Assembly: GCA_016875515.1 (NCBI GenBank)
Contig: VGRA01000215.1
Span: 1-5,484, forward strand
DNA from: Deltaproteobacteria bacterium
Lineage (GTDB): Bacteria > Myxococcota > Myxococcia > Myxococcales > Myxococcaceae
Direction of reading: 5' to 3'
DNA length: 5,484 nucleotides
Shown here: piece after piece, positions 1 to 5,484 of the stretch
How positions within the stretch are numbered: the stretch's first letter is position 1
Layout of the letters: each line of letters opens with the position of its first letter
The notes under the pieces: model-generated
What the model saw: the letters and a program-made list of their open reading frames with translations, nothing else
Database searches by the model: none
What the model was told of the DNA's origin: nothing
Program-made: the position numbers and the translations under genes

Positions 1-232
1 CCGCTTCATGAAGCGCGCGCTCCAGGTCCACCGCGAGCCCCTCGCGGCTCAGGACCTCGAGCACCTGCCGGGCCGAGGTGGCGGGGACGAAGACGTTGAG
101 GTCCACGTCCCACGTGGCACGGACGAGTCCGTGGACGCCGAGGGCCAGTGCGCCGCCCAGCGCGTAATCAATCCCCGCCTTCTCCAGTGACTGGCCGAGC
201 GACACGCCGAGCGAGAGCGGATCGGTGTTCAC
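1..232 (-). CDS. Nucleotidyltransferase-fold protein, N-terminal part (cut by left edge)
   Basis: The 77 visible residues begin at a GTG (232-230) and run off the left edge. Residues 23-50 carry the signature of the polymerase-beta-like nucleotidyltransferase superfamily: a Gly-Gly turn (YALGGALAL, residues 23-31), then HG, then R-T and a D-V-D pair (residues 42-44) followed by a hydrophobic strand (LNVFV). In this superfamily the GG holds the nucleotide and the two aspartates bind metal. Families with this layout include AbiEii/MNT-type toxins and uncharacterised DUF6036-like proteins; the fragment cannot separate them. The start overlaps the stop of the upstream small gene as GTGA (232-229), so the two are probably translationally coupled. 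The catalytic residues look intact, so the gene may be functional. Fold assignment is fairly secure; a toxin role is inference from the pair arrangement. Confidence 0.75.
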   Translation of the reverse strand, partial: MNTDPLSLGVSLGQSLEKAGIDYALGGALALGVHGLVRATWDVDLNVFVPATSARQVLEVLSREGLAVDLERALHEA

Positions 233-420
233 CGGGGCCCTTTCGCCGTGCGACGCAGCCGCGCGAGGGCCTCGCGCGTGGACGCTGGCAGTGGATCGCG
301 GTGCGCCAGCGCGCGCTCCCTCAACTCGGGCGGCATGGCGCGCACCAGTTCCAGGGCAGACCGGCACAGCGCCGCGAGCAACTCCGCGCGCTCCTGGACC
401 GACATGGCCCTCAACCGCAC
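229..420 (-). CDS. Small charged helical protein coupled to the nucleotidyltransferase; possible antitoxin-like partner
   Basis: This encodes about 63 residues, rich in Arg, Glu, Leu and Ala, with a central stretch (MSVQERAELLAAL) that looks like an amphipathic helix and a basic tail ending RRTAKGPR. No family is recognised. Start choice is uncertain. GTG at 420 has AGGA four bases upstream (428-425); TTG at 423 and ATG at 405 are alternatives. The frame stays open upstream to a TAG near 508, and that extension (REWIARQQATHARLDREE, about 477-424) reads like protein but offers no ATG, GTG or TTG before 423. The original start was therefore probably lost at the rearrangement near 482-494, making this a 5'-truncated or re-initiated gene. 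Its stop overlaps the nucleotidyltransferase start (GTGA). A small helical gene ahead of a nucleotidyltransferase is typical of two-component antitoxin/toxin or HEPN/MNT-like pairs, but that role is inferred only. Confidence 0.55.
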   Translation of the reverse strand: MRLRAMSVQERAELLAALCRSALELVRAMPPELRERALAHRDPLPASTREALARLRRTAKGPR

Positions 421-481
421 CAATTCCTCGCGATCCAGTCGCGCGTGGGTGGCCTGCTGCCGCGCTATCCACTCTCGGCCG

Positions 482-497
482 TGCGCGGCGCTGCGCG
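482..497. other. Probable rearrangement junction between kinase remnant and small gene
   Basis: Plus-strand kinase homology begins suddenly at about 491-494, in the middle of the activation segment. On the minus strand, plausible protein-like sequence of the small gene reaches about 477-483 and then turns into the antisense of the kinase. Two truncated 5' ends therefore meet back to back within roughly 15 bases. That is what a deletion removing the front of both divergent genes, or an insertion and imperfect excision, would leave. No direct repeat, inverted repeat, integrase or transposase sequence marks the point. The exact breakpoint cannot be fixed without an intact relative. Confidence 0.5.
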
Positions 498-814
498 GGA
501 CGCCGGCCTACCTCGCCCCCGAGGTGGTCCGCGGCGAGCCCGGGGATGGCCGCACAGGTCTCCTCGCCCTGGGGCGCGTGCTGCACCCGCGCCTCACGGG
601 CCGCCCGCCGTTCCCTCCCGGAGACCCGGCGGTGCTGCTGCACCAGCGCGCCTCGGCCCATCCCGCCGCGCCGCTCTCGAAGCGGACCCCCACCGGGGAG
701 CGCGTCCCGCCGGTGCTGCGGGGGCTGGTACTCCGCCTGCTCGAGCCGCTGGCTCCGCGCAGGCCTGGCTCTGCGGCGGAGGTGCTGCGGCGGTTGTCAG
801 TGACCGGCGCCTGA
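488..814 (+). pseudogene. Ser/Thr protein kinase remnant (C-lobe end only)
   Basis: One open frame of about 108 codons ending at TGA 812-814 encodes the end of a Hanks-type kinase domain. It starts abruptly with LRGTPAYLAPEVVRG, which is the P+1 loop and APE motif of subdomain VIII. It continues through a degraded subdomain IX (GDGRTGLLALGRVLHPRL), then LTGRPPFPPGDPAVLLHQ, and closes with the subdomain XI-like RPGSAAEVLRRL. Everything upstream in a kinase is missing: glycine loop, VAIK lysine, HRD and DFG. The normally invariant subdomain IX aspartate (expected TD-x-YALG) is Gly here. It cannot be an active kinase, and no start codon or ribosome site lies at its 5' edge. Its 3' end overlaps the convergent ABC ATPase gene by 18 bases (797-814). 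Kinase origin is clear; loss of function follows from the missing lobe. Confidence 0.8.
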
Positions 815-1507
815 CGCGGGGGCGAGCGCCCCGTCCACCATGCGCCCGTCCTGGATGCTCAGTGCGCGGTGGGCGTGGGCCACCACGCGGGGATCGTGCG
901 TGGAGAAGAGGAACGTGACGCCCTCCTGGCGGTTGAGCCCGAGCATCAGCTCGAGGATCTGCTCGCTCGTGTGCGAGTCCAGGTTGGCGGTGGGCTCGTC
1001 CGCGAGCACCAGCCGCGGCTGGGTCACCAGCGCGCGCGCAATGGCCACCCGCTGCCGTTGCCCCCCGGACAGCTCGTCCGGCCGGTGGCGGACGAAGCTG
1101 GACAGCCCCACCGCGTCCGCCAGCTGCCGCGCCCGCTCCCGGGCCTGGGCCGCTGTCACGTCCGGGCGCAGCGCCAACGGGAACTCGATGTTCTCCAGCA
1201 CGTCGAACACGGGCACCAGGTTGAAGCCCTGGAAGATGAAGCCGATCTTCCGGTTCCGCACCTCGGCCAGCGCGTCGAAGTCCCGGGCGCTGACGTCTTC
1301 CCCATCCAGCACGTAGGTGCCGGCGGAGGCCCGGTCCAGGCAGCCGATGATGTTGAGCAGCGTCGTCTTGCCGGAGCCGGAGGGGCCCGTCACGACGGTG
1401 AACTCGCCCGGGGACACGGCGAGGTCCACACCGCGCAGCGCGGTCACCTCCGTCTTCCCCAGCGTGTAGGTCTTCTGGATGCCCCGCAGTTGCAGCAGCT
1501 CTGCCAT
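797..1507 (-). CDS. ABC transporter ATP-binding protein, LolD/MacB type
   Basis: This is the cytoplasmic ATPase, 236 residues, expected to power the two FtsX/MacB-type permeases encoded upstream. All nucleotide-binding motifs are intact: Walker A GPSGSGKTT (residues 41-49), Q-loop Gln93 in FIFQGFNLVP, signature LSGGQ (146-150), Walker B LVLADEP with catalytic Glu171, D-loop region ANLDS, and H-loop His204 in STHD. The length and the sequences NIIGCLD and FIFQGFNLVP match the LolD/MacB/FtsE branch (mechanotransmission ABC systems) rather than nutrient importers. ATG 1507 is chosen because GGGAG (1517-1513) stands five bases before it; an ATG at 1522 would add five residues but has a poorer site. 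It follows the beta-barrel gene by 18 bases and is the last gene of the operon. Its tail after the H-loop ends in a low-complexity ALAPASGAGH, and its stop overlaps the convergent kinase remnant. Confidence 0.95.
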   Translation of the reverse strand: MAELLQLRGIQKTYTLGKTEVTALRGVDLAVSPGEFTVVTGPSGSGKTTLLNIIGCLDRASAGTYVLDGEDVSARDFDALAEVRNRKIGFIFQGFNLVPVFDVLENIEFPLALRPDVTAAQARERARQLADAVGLSSFVRHRPDELSGGQRQRVAIARALVTQPRLVLADEPTANLDSHTSEQILELMLGLNRQEGVTFLFSTHDPRVVAHAHRALSIQDGRMVDGALAPASGAGH

Positions 1508-1512
1508 GCCCA

Positions 1513-1517
1513 CTCCC
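1513..1517 (-). promoter_or_regulatory. Ribosome binding site deciding the ATPase start
   Basis: On the minus strand, GGGAG lies five bases upstream of ATG 1507-1505 and inside the short coding extension that an ATG at 1522 would give. Spacing favours the inner ATG, which also matches where LolD-type proteins normally begin (MAELLQLRGIQKTY). Confidence 0.6.
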
Positions 1518-1525
1518 GCCATGCC

Positions 1526-2962
1526 CTAATAGAACAGCCTCGCCTCGACCATGCCGCGCCCCGCGAACGGCAGCGCCCCGTACTCGCTCACGTGGGTGCC
1601 ATCGGACGCCTTCACCGCCAGCGCGTCTGGCCCCGGCAGGGGCAGGAATGCGAACGCCGAGAGCGTCATCCATTCCGTGGCAGACCAGCTGAGGGAGGGC
1701 GTCCAGAGCGTGGACAGGTCCAGCAGGTTGGCCACCAGCACCAACTGCGCGGTGAAGTCGTCCCGGATGCGGGGCCTCTGGTAGCTGGCGAAGAGGTAGT
1801 GCTGCCCGCGCGGCTCGAAGGCAAACCGCACCGGCAGGCCGTCCCCCTGCGTGGAGGGCATGGCGGAGGGCAGGCCCGGCACGCCCAGTGCCCGGGCGTC
1901 CCGCAGCAGGACCAGCGCGTCCGCGGAGGCCTGGTAGTCCGCCCGCGTCCACCCGTCCGCCTGGTACAGGTACTCGAGCGAGGCGATGGACTCGTCCGTG
2001 AACTGGCGCCGCGTCCCCACCAGCACGCGGGGGAGCACCGCCTCGTCGTCCAGCCGGCGCAGCTCGTAGAGGGAGCCGGACTGCTGCGCGCAGCCGAAGG
2101 CGTTCCCCAGCGTGGCCACGCAGTCCGGCTTCACGTAGCTGCGCGGGCTGCCCTGCTGCAGCAGCGCTTCCACGTGCAGTTCCTGGTCGGTGAAGAAGTA
2201 CCGGCTGGCGGACAGCCCGAAGCGCCACGGGTGCTCGTACGCGTCCACCGAGCGGTTGCCGTAGAAGGCCATCACGTTCAGGTCCGTCTCCGCCACGAGC
2301 GCGTAGGCGCGCGCGGCGAGCTGGTAGTGGGTCTGGGTGTCCCGCTTGTCGTACTCGGGCCAATAGAGGAACTGCGTGGGGATGCCGGCGCTCTGCATGA
2401 GCAGGGTGGGAGCGGCCAGCAGGGTGAGCGTCAAAGGCTCCAGCGGCGCCTCCAGCTGCGCCACCCAGGCACCCGCGCGCTGGAAGGTGGGGTCCGTGGG
2501 ATCCCGCCGCGGGTTGAGGAGGTCCGTGGGGTTGAAGGCCATGCCAGAGCCCCAGGTGATCCGCTTCTTGCCCACCAGCAGGTGCAGCGCGGGGGCGAAC
2601 TCGTGGCTCCAGTACAGCTCGTTGAGGCTCACCACCGGCAGGGCGGCCGCGGTGGGGCGGTCCTCCAGCGCCACGTCCCGCCCGTCCCTCCACCCGTGGT
2701 ACGCGCCGGACCGGTTGGCCACGAGCGACACGTCCGAGAAGCCAAAGGAGCGGGGCCGGGGGCTCACCTTCACCTGGGTGTTGAACTCCAGCAGCCCCTG
2801 CGCCTGCGGCTGGTCGTCCGTGGGCAGCAGCCCCCAGGTCCGCGAGCGGGTGAAGGTGAAGCGGCCGGCGAGGTAGCCGGTGGCCTCCACCTCCGGGCCG
2901 GCCCACGCCGGGGCAGCGCACAGCACCAGCAGCAGGGGGCCGAGGCGGCGCACGGGGATCAC
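1526..2962 (-). CDS. Predicted outer-membrane beta-barrel protein linked to ABC/LolA-like system
   Basis: This encodes about 478 residues from GTG 2962, which overlaps the stop of the LolA-like gene as GTGA; a second GTG at 2953 would shorten it by three residues. A signal peptide is clear: VRR, a hydrophobic core LGPLLLVLCAAP, then AWA with likely cleavage before GPEVE (residue 22). The Cys in the core lacks a lipobox. The mature part has many alternating-hydrophobic strands rich in Tyr, Trp and Phe, no long hydrophobic helix, and ends in RLFY; an aromatic last residue is the usual barrel-assembly signal. Residues 131-152 contain GKKRITWGSGMAFNPTDLLN, resembling the G-x-x-x-x-WG...NP.D motif of DUF1302-like and related barrels. 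Cys281 and Cys291 could form a loop disulfide. Its place between the LolA-like carrier and the ATPase suggests it is the outer-membrane end of the same route. No named family is claimed with certainty. Confidence 0.85.
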   Translation of the reverse strand: MIPVRRLGPLLLVLCAAPAWAGPEVEATGYLAGRFTFTRSRTWGLLPTDDQPQAQGLLEFNTQVKVSPRPRSFGFSDVSLVANRSGAYHGWRDGRDVALEDRPTAAALPVVSLNELYWSHEFAPALHLLVGKKRITWGSGMAFNPTDLLNPRRDPTDPTFQRAGAWVAQLEAPLEPLTLTLLAAPTLLMQSAGIPTQFLYWPEYDKRDTQTHYQLAARAYALVAETDLNVMAFYGNRSVDAYEHPWRFGLSASRYFFTDQELHVEALLQQGSPRSYVKPDCVATLGNAFGCAQQSGSLYELRRLDDEAVLPRVLVGTRRQFTDESIASLEYLYQADGWTRADYQASADALVLLRDARALGVPGLPSAMPSTQGDGLPVRFAFEPRGQHYLFASYQRPRIRDDFTAQLVLVANLLDLSTLWTPSLSWSATEWMTLSAFAFLPLPGPDALAVKASDGTHVSEYGALPFAGRGMVEARLFY

Positions 2963-3678
2963 CGCCCCAGGTCCGTCTGCATGAAGCGCTGGGGCGGCGC
3001 CTCCACGTCCAGCGACAGCGAGCGCAGCACCAGGGTGGAGCTGCGGGCCGGCACCAGCTCGTTGCGCATCACCACCTTCGCGGGACGGTCGTAGCCCTTT
3101 GCAAACGTCTTCACCTCGGAGAATTCCGCGCTGCGCAGCAGCTTCCCGGAGGAGGCGTAGTAGCGGGCTGCCACCGGCTGGAGGTCCTTCCGGCGGACGT
3201 AGAGGGTGATGGCGTCGTAGGCGGTCTCGGGGTGCGTCGCCTTCAGCTTCGCGCAGAAGGTGTCCGGGACATCGGACGGCACCAGCGTCCCCTCGTAGTC
3301 CCCGGCGTAGTTCACCCGCAGCACGTCCGCGTTGTTGAAGTCCCCGCCCTGGAAGGACTCGCGGTTGGCAACGCGCGTGGCCCGCTTGAGGTTGGGCAGG
3401 TACACCCACATGTTGTCCCCCAGCCGCAGGATCTCCTGCCCCTTTACCGAGGCGGGCTCTCGGAACCAGACGCGGAACTTGTCCGCGTCCCGCTTGAGGA
3501 ACCGCATGACGTAGGTGCGGCTGCTTCCGTCCTCGCGCACCGACGTGAGCTCGTTCTCCGCCTCGAAGACGGGGGGGCCCATCACCGCGTCGTACGCCTT
3601 GAGGATCGCCTCGGCGGTGGGCCCGGCGGCCGCGGCGGCAAGCGGGAGGAGAAGGAGGAGGGCGGGGAGCAGTCGCAT
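2959..3678 (-). CDS. LolA-like periplasmic protein (outer membrane lipoprotein-sorting protein family)
   Basis: This encodes 239 residues. Residues 1-18 form a Sec signal peptide (MRLLPALLLLLPLAAAAAG) with no lipobox, so the product is expected to be soluble in the periplasm. The mature chain matches the pattern of the LolA-like family PF17131: FRVWFREPASVKGQEIL (residues 68-84), then MWVYLPNLKRATRV (90-103), then ESFQGGDFNNADVL (107-120). It continues as alternating strands through ITLYVRRKDLQPVAARYY. In LolA/LolB-fold proteins a half-open beta-barrel shields an acyl chain while it crosses the periplasm; PF17131 members often sit beside MMPL/RND or FtsX-type transporters. ATG 3678 is the only start that leaves an intact signal peptide; its ribosome site is weak (GGA about nine bases upstream). 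It begins 25 bases after the permease stop and overlaps the barrel gene by four bases. It is probably not the housekeeping LolA, given its family and neighbours. Confidence 0.88.
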   Translation of the reverse strand: MRLLPALLLLLPLAAAAAGPTAEAILKAYDAVMGPPVFEAENELTSVREDGSSRTYVMRFLKRDADKFRVWFREPASVKGQEILRLGDNMWVYLPNLKRATRVANRESFQGGDFNNADVLRVNYAGDYEGTLVPSDVPDTFCAKLKATHPETAYDAITLYVRRKDLQPVAARYYASSGKLLRSAEFSEVKTFAKGYDRPAKVVMRNELVPARSSTLVLRSLSLDVEAPPQRFMQTDLGR

Positions 3679-3703
3679 GGGCGAATCCAGGTGGGAGGGC
3701 GCG

Positions 3704-4924
3704 TCAGCTGCGGAGGGCCTGCACGGGGTCCAGCCGCGAGGCGCGCCAGGCGGGCCAGAGGGAGGCGAGCACGGAGCCCGACACGGCCACCGCCACCGCC
3801 GCCGCGACGAACAGGGGTGTCACCTGCGGGCGCAGCACCGTCACCGCCGCGATGCCGGAGATGTTGAAGGAGATGCCCAGCGCGGCCACGCCCCCCACCA
3901 GCAGCCGCCCCGCCAAGGCGCCCATCAGCCCCCCGGCAAGGCCGATGAGGACCCCCTCCAGCAGGAACAGCTGCAGGATGGCCCGCCTGCGGACCCCCAA
4001 GGCGAGCAGCATGCCTATCTCCCGCGTCCGCTCGAAGACGCTCATGGACATGGTGTTGATGATGCCGGTCAGCACCACCACGAAGAGCAGCAGGGAGACC
4101 CCGCCGAGGAGGGTGTTCTGCCGGTAGATGACGTCCCTCAAGAAGGCCTGAAGGTCCCGCCATGTGTGCACCTCCACGTCCGGCCCCAGCGCAGCGCGCA
4201 GCGCGTCCGCCGTCTCCTCCAGGCGGGAGAGCTCGTGCACCCGCACCGCGTACTCGGTCACGCGTCCGGCCATGCCCACCAGGCCCTGCGCGGTGGACAG
4301 GGGCAGCACTGCCACGCGCTGGTTCTCGAAGGGGAAGGCGCTCTCGGTCAGCCCCTTCACCTGCACGTCCAGCGAGTTGACCCGCCCGCCGGGGCTGGTG
4401 GCCTGCAGCGCAACGGAGCCGCCCACCCCCACGCCGAACGCCCCGGCCAGGGCGCTGCCCAGCAGCGCGGCGTCCGCGTCCGCGGGCTGCAGCATGCTGC
4501 CGCCTGCCTTCACGGTGACCGCCGACCGGGGACAGGTCTCCAGCTCGTGCGCCAGGTCCACGCCCCGGCCCACGAACAGCGTCTGGGCCCGCCCGTTGGA
4601 GGCCTGGCCGTTGATGACCAGCCGCCCGGACGCCCCGGCCACGTTGGGAATGGCGAGCAGCCTCTGGCGGAAGGGCTCGTCCGCCGGCAGCGAGAGCTCC
4701 AGGGGGGCCGCGTCCGCGCTGTCCACGTAGCCGCGGCGGTGGACCTGCAGCGCCCCCACCCGCGCCTCCACCGTGTCCTCGATGAGCATGGACTGCAGGC
4801 CCCACATGAGGCCCCGCGCGTTGACGATAACCATCACGCCGAAGAAGACTGTTAGCCCGGTGAGCAGGCTGCGGCGGCGGTTGCGCCCCACGTTGCGCAG
4901 GGCCATGGACAGGAGCCGCTTCAT
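3704..4924 (-). CDS. ABC transporter permease, FtsX/MacB (LolC/E-like) type
   Basis: A complete permease of 406 residues. The layout is that of four-helix MacB/LolCDE-type permeases: a basic N-terminus (LRNVGRNRRRSLLTGL, residues 9-24), TM1 at about 20-42, a large periplasmic domain of roughly 225 residues (MacB-PCD-like), then TM2 (272-296), TM3 (316-345) and TM4 (368-392). The cytoplasmic coupling helix after TM2 is clear (FERTREIGMLLALGVRRR, 297-314), and the C-terminus has the usual PAWRASRLDPVQALR. It would pair with the neighbouring permease and the ATPase. ATG 4924 overlaps the stop of the upstream permease (ATGA 4924-4921); longer frames upstream run through that gene and are rejected. 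GGAGG lies 13 bases before the start, so coupling may matter more than the site itself. Cargo is unknown; lipid or lipoprotein is inferred from the LolA-like neighbour. Confidence 0.93.
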   Translation of the reverse strand: MKRLLSMALRNVGRNRRRSLLTGLTVFFGVMVIVNARGLMWGLQSMLIEDTVEARVGALQVHRRGYVDSADAAPLELSLPADEPFRQRLLAIPNVAGASGRLVINGQASNGRAQTLFVGRGVDLAHELETCPRSAVTVKAGGSMLQPADADAALLGSALAGAFGVGVGGSVALQATSPGGRVNSLDVQVKGLTESAFPFENQRVAVLPLSTAQGLVGMAGRVTEYAVRVHELSRLEETADALRAALGPDVEVHTWRDLQAFLRDVIYRQNTLLGGVSLLLFVVVLTGIINTMSMSVFERTREIGMLLALGVRRRAILQLFLLEGVLIGLAGGLMGALAGRLLVGGVAALGISFNISGIAAVTVLRPQVTPLFVAAAVAVAVSGSVLASLWPAWRASRLDPVQALRS

Positions 4925-5484
4925 GCGTGTGCCAGCGCCTCCACCGGGCGGAGCCGGGAGGCGCGGCGGGCCGGCCACAGCGCTGCCAGCGCCGCCCCCA
5001 CGGTGGCCTGCGTCATCACCCGCGCCACGAAGAGCCCCTGCACGGACGGGTGGATGATCACCGCCACCTTTGCGCCGGGGGCCGCCATCTGGATGCCCGC
5101 GTGGGCCATCCACGCCACCGCGCCCAGTCCCAGCCCCGCCCCCACCACCGCGCCCAGCGCCCCGAGCACCAACCCCTCCAGGACGAACAACTCCGCCACG
5201 CGCCGCCGCCGCATGCCCAGCGCCAGGAGCGTCCCCACCTCGCGCACCCGCTCCAGCACCCCCATCAGCATGGCGTTCACCAGCCCCACCAGCACGACCA
5301 CGAGGAAGAGGGTGGAGAAGGCGTCGAACAGCTCCCCCTGCATCCCCAGCAACTCCTTCACGAACGGGATGCGCTCCTCCCAGGTGATGACCTCGTAGTC
5401 GTCCCCCAGCGCGGCCTGCAGGGCCGCCCTCACCTGGGCGGTGGAATGGCCCGGGGCCACGGCCACGGCGTACTCGGTGACGCA
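4921..5484 (-). CDS. ABC transporter permease, FtsX/MacB type, C-terminal part (cut by right edge)
   Basis: The last 187 residues are visible; the frame is open to the right edge, so the N-terminus, TM1 and most of the periplasmic domain lie outside. The visible start, CVTEYAVAV, is the end of the periplasmic domain. It is followed by TM2 (FSTLFLVVVLVGLVNAMLMG), a coupling helix (VLERVREVGTLLALGMRRRR), a long TM3 region (LFVLEGLVLGALGAVVGAGL), a periplasmic turn and a less hydrophobic TM4. The end is WPARRASRLRPVEALAHA. It shares VTEYAV, E-R-x-R-E-[VI]-G-x-LLALG-x-RRR and LFxLEGxxxG with the next permease, so the two are paralogues that probably form a LolC/LolE-like heterodimer. The valine codon at 5466 (GTG) is internal, not the start, since homology continues upstream of it. 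The operon promoter should lie further right. Confidence 0.92.
   Translation of the reverse strand, partial: CVTEYAVAVAPGHSTAQVRAALQAALGDDYEVITWEERIPFVKELLGMQGELFDAFSTLFLVVVLVGLVNAMLMGVLERVREVGTLLALGMRRRRVAELFVLEGLVLGALGAVVGAGLGLGAVAWMAHAGIQMAAPGAKVAVIIHPSVQGLFVARVMTQATVGAALAALWPARRASRLRPVEALAHA

Noticed and set aside
816..831. GC-rich inverted repeat (GGGGC-GAGC-GCCCC) that might be a terminator
   Set aside because: It lies within the ATPase coding sequence, has a short stem and no T-run on either strand.
148..918. Plus-strand open frames in the left region, including one that runs into the kinase remnant from 248
   Set aside because: Before about 488 these are antisense to the small gene and nucleotidyltransferase and show no kinase residues; only the part after the break has kinase homology.
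2376..2876. Plus-strand frame of 166 codons beginning MGMPALCMSRVG
   Set aside because: Ser/Arg-rich antisense of the barrel gene, without motif or ribosome binding site.
594..2921. Very long minus-strand open frame (775 codons) across the ATPase and barrel genes
   Set aside because: It is a shifted frame of real genes: composition is Arg/Gly/Pro/Ala-rich with no motif, while the alternative frame gives intact ABC ATPase motifs and a signal-peptide barrel. GC bias removes stop codons.
869..3094. Long plus-strand open frame (741 codons) antisense to ATPase, barrel and carrier genes
   Set aside because: His/Gln/Arg/Gly-rich antisense translation with no recognisable domain; expected mirror of high-GC coding sequence.
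3515..4855. Plus-strand open frame (446 codons) antisense to the second permease
   Set aside because: Low-complexity antisense product; the minus strand encodes a complete FtsX/MacB-type permease here.
5464..5466. GTG as a possible start of the right-hand permease
   Set aside because: The frame is open to the window edge and upstream codons give VTEYA, matching the paralogous permease, so this GTG is internal.

Overview
This GC-rich, densely packed window reads best as a myxobacterial (Myxococcota) chromosome segment. The evidence is strong third-position G/C use, GTG starts, stop/start overlaps, a Ser/Thr protein kinase remnant of the kind common in myxobacteria, and a Gram-negative envelope gene set. 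The taxonomic call is an inference from style, not from a marker gene.

Right and centre (about 797-5484, minus strand). Five genes run from the right edge leftwards as one apparent operon: a partial FtsX/MacB-type ABC permease (cut by the right edge), a second complete permease of the same type, a LolA-like periplasmic protein with a signal peptide, a predicted outer-membrane beta-barrel protein, and a LolD/MacB-type ABC ATPase. Two junctions are 4-base stop/start overlaps (ATGA at 4924-4921, GTGA at 2962-2959). The other two gaps are 25 and 18 bases. Together the genes supply an inner-membrane ATP-driven extractor (two unlike permeases plus an ATPase), a soluble periplasmic carrier and an outer-membrane end point. 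That is the logic of the LolCDE-LolA route, but with a dedicated beta-barrel and with no MacA or TolC homologue visible here. A hydrophobic cargo such as a lipid or lipoprotein is the working hypothesis; the cargo cannot be read from the sequence.

Left (1-814). A plus-strand remnant of a Ser/Thr kinase C-lobe (about 488-814) converges on the ATPase gene and overlaps its last codons. Its kinase homology starts abruptly at about 482-494. On the minus strand from the same point runs a small gene (229-420) whose open frame continues upstream to the break without a usual start codon. This small gene is coupled by a GTGA overlap to a nucleotidyltransferase-fold gene that leaves the window at the left edge. 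The pair resembles two-gene antitoxin/nucleotidyltransferase modules, and the break looks like an old deletion or insertion scar joining two formerly separate loci.

No rRNA, tRNA, CRISPR array, insertion sequence or convincing terminator was seen. The operon promoter must lie beyond the right edge.
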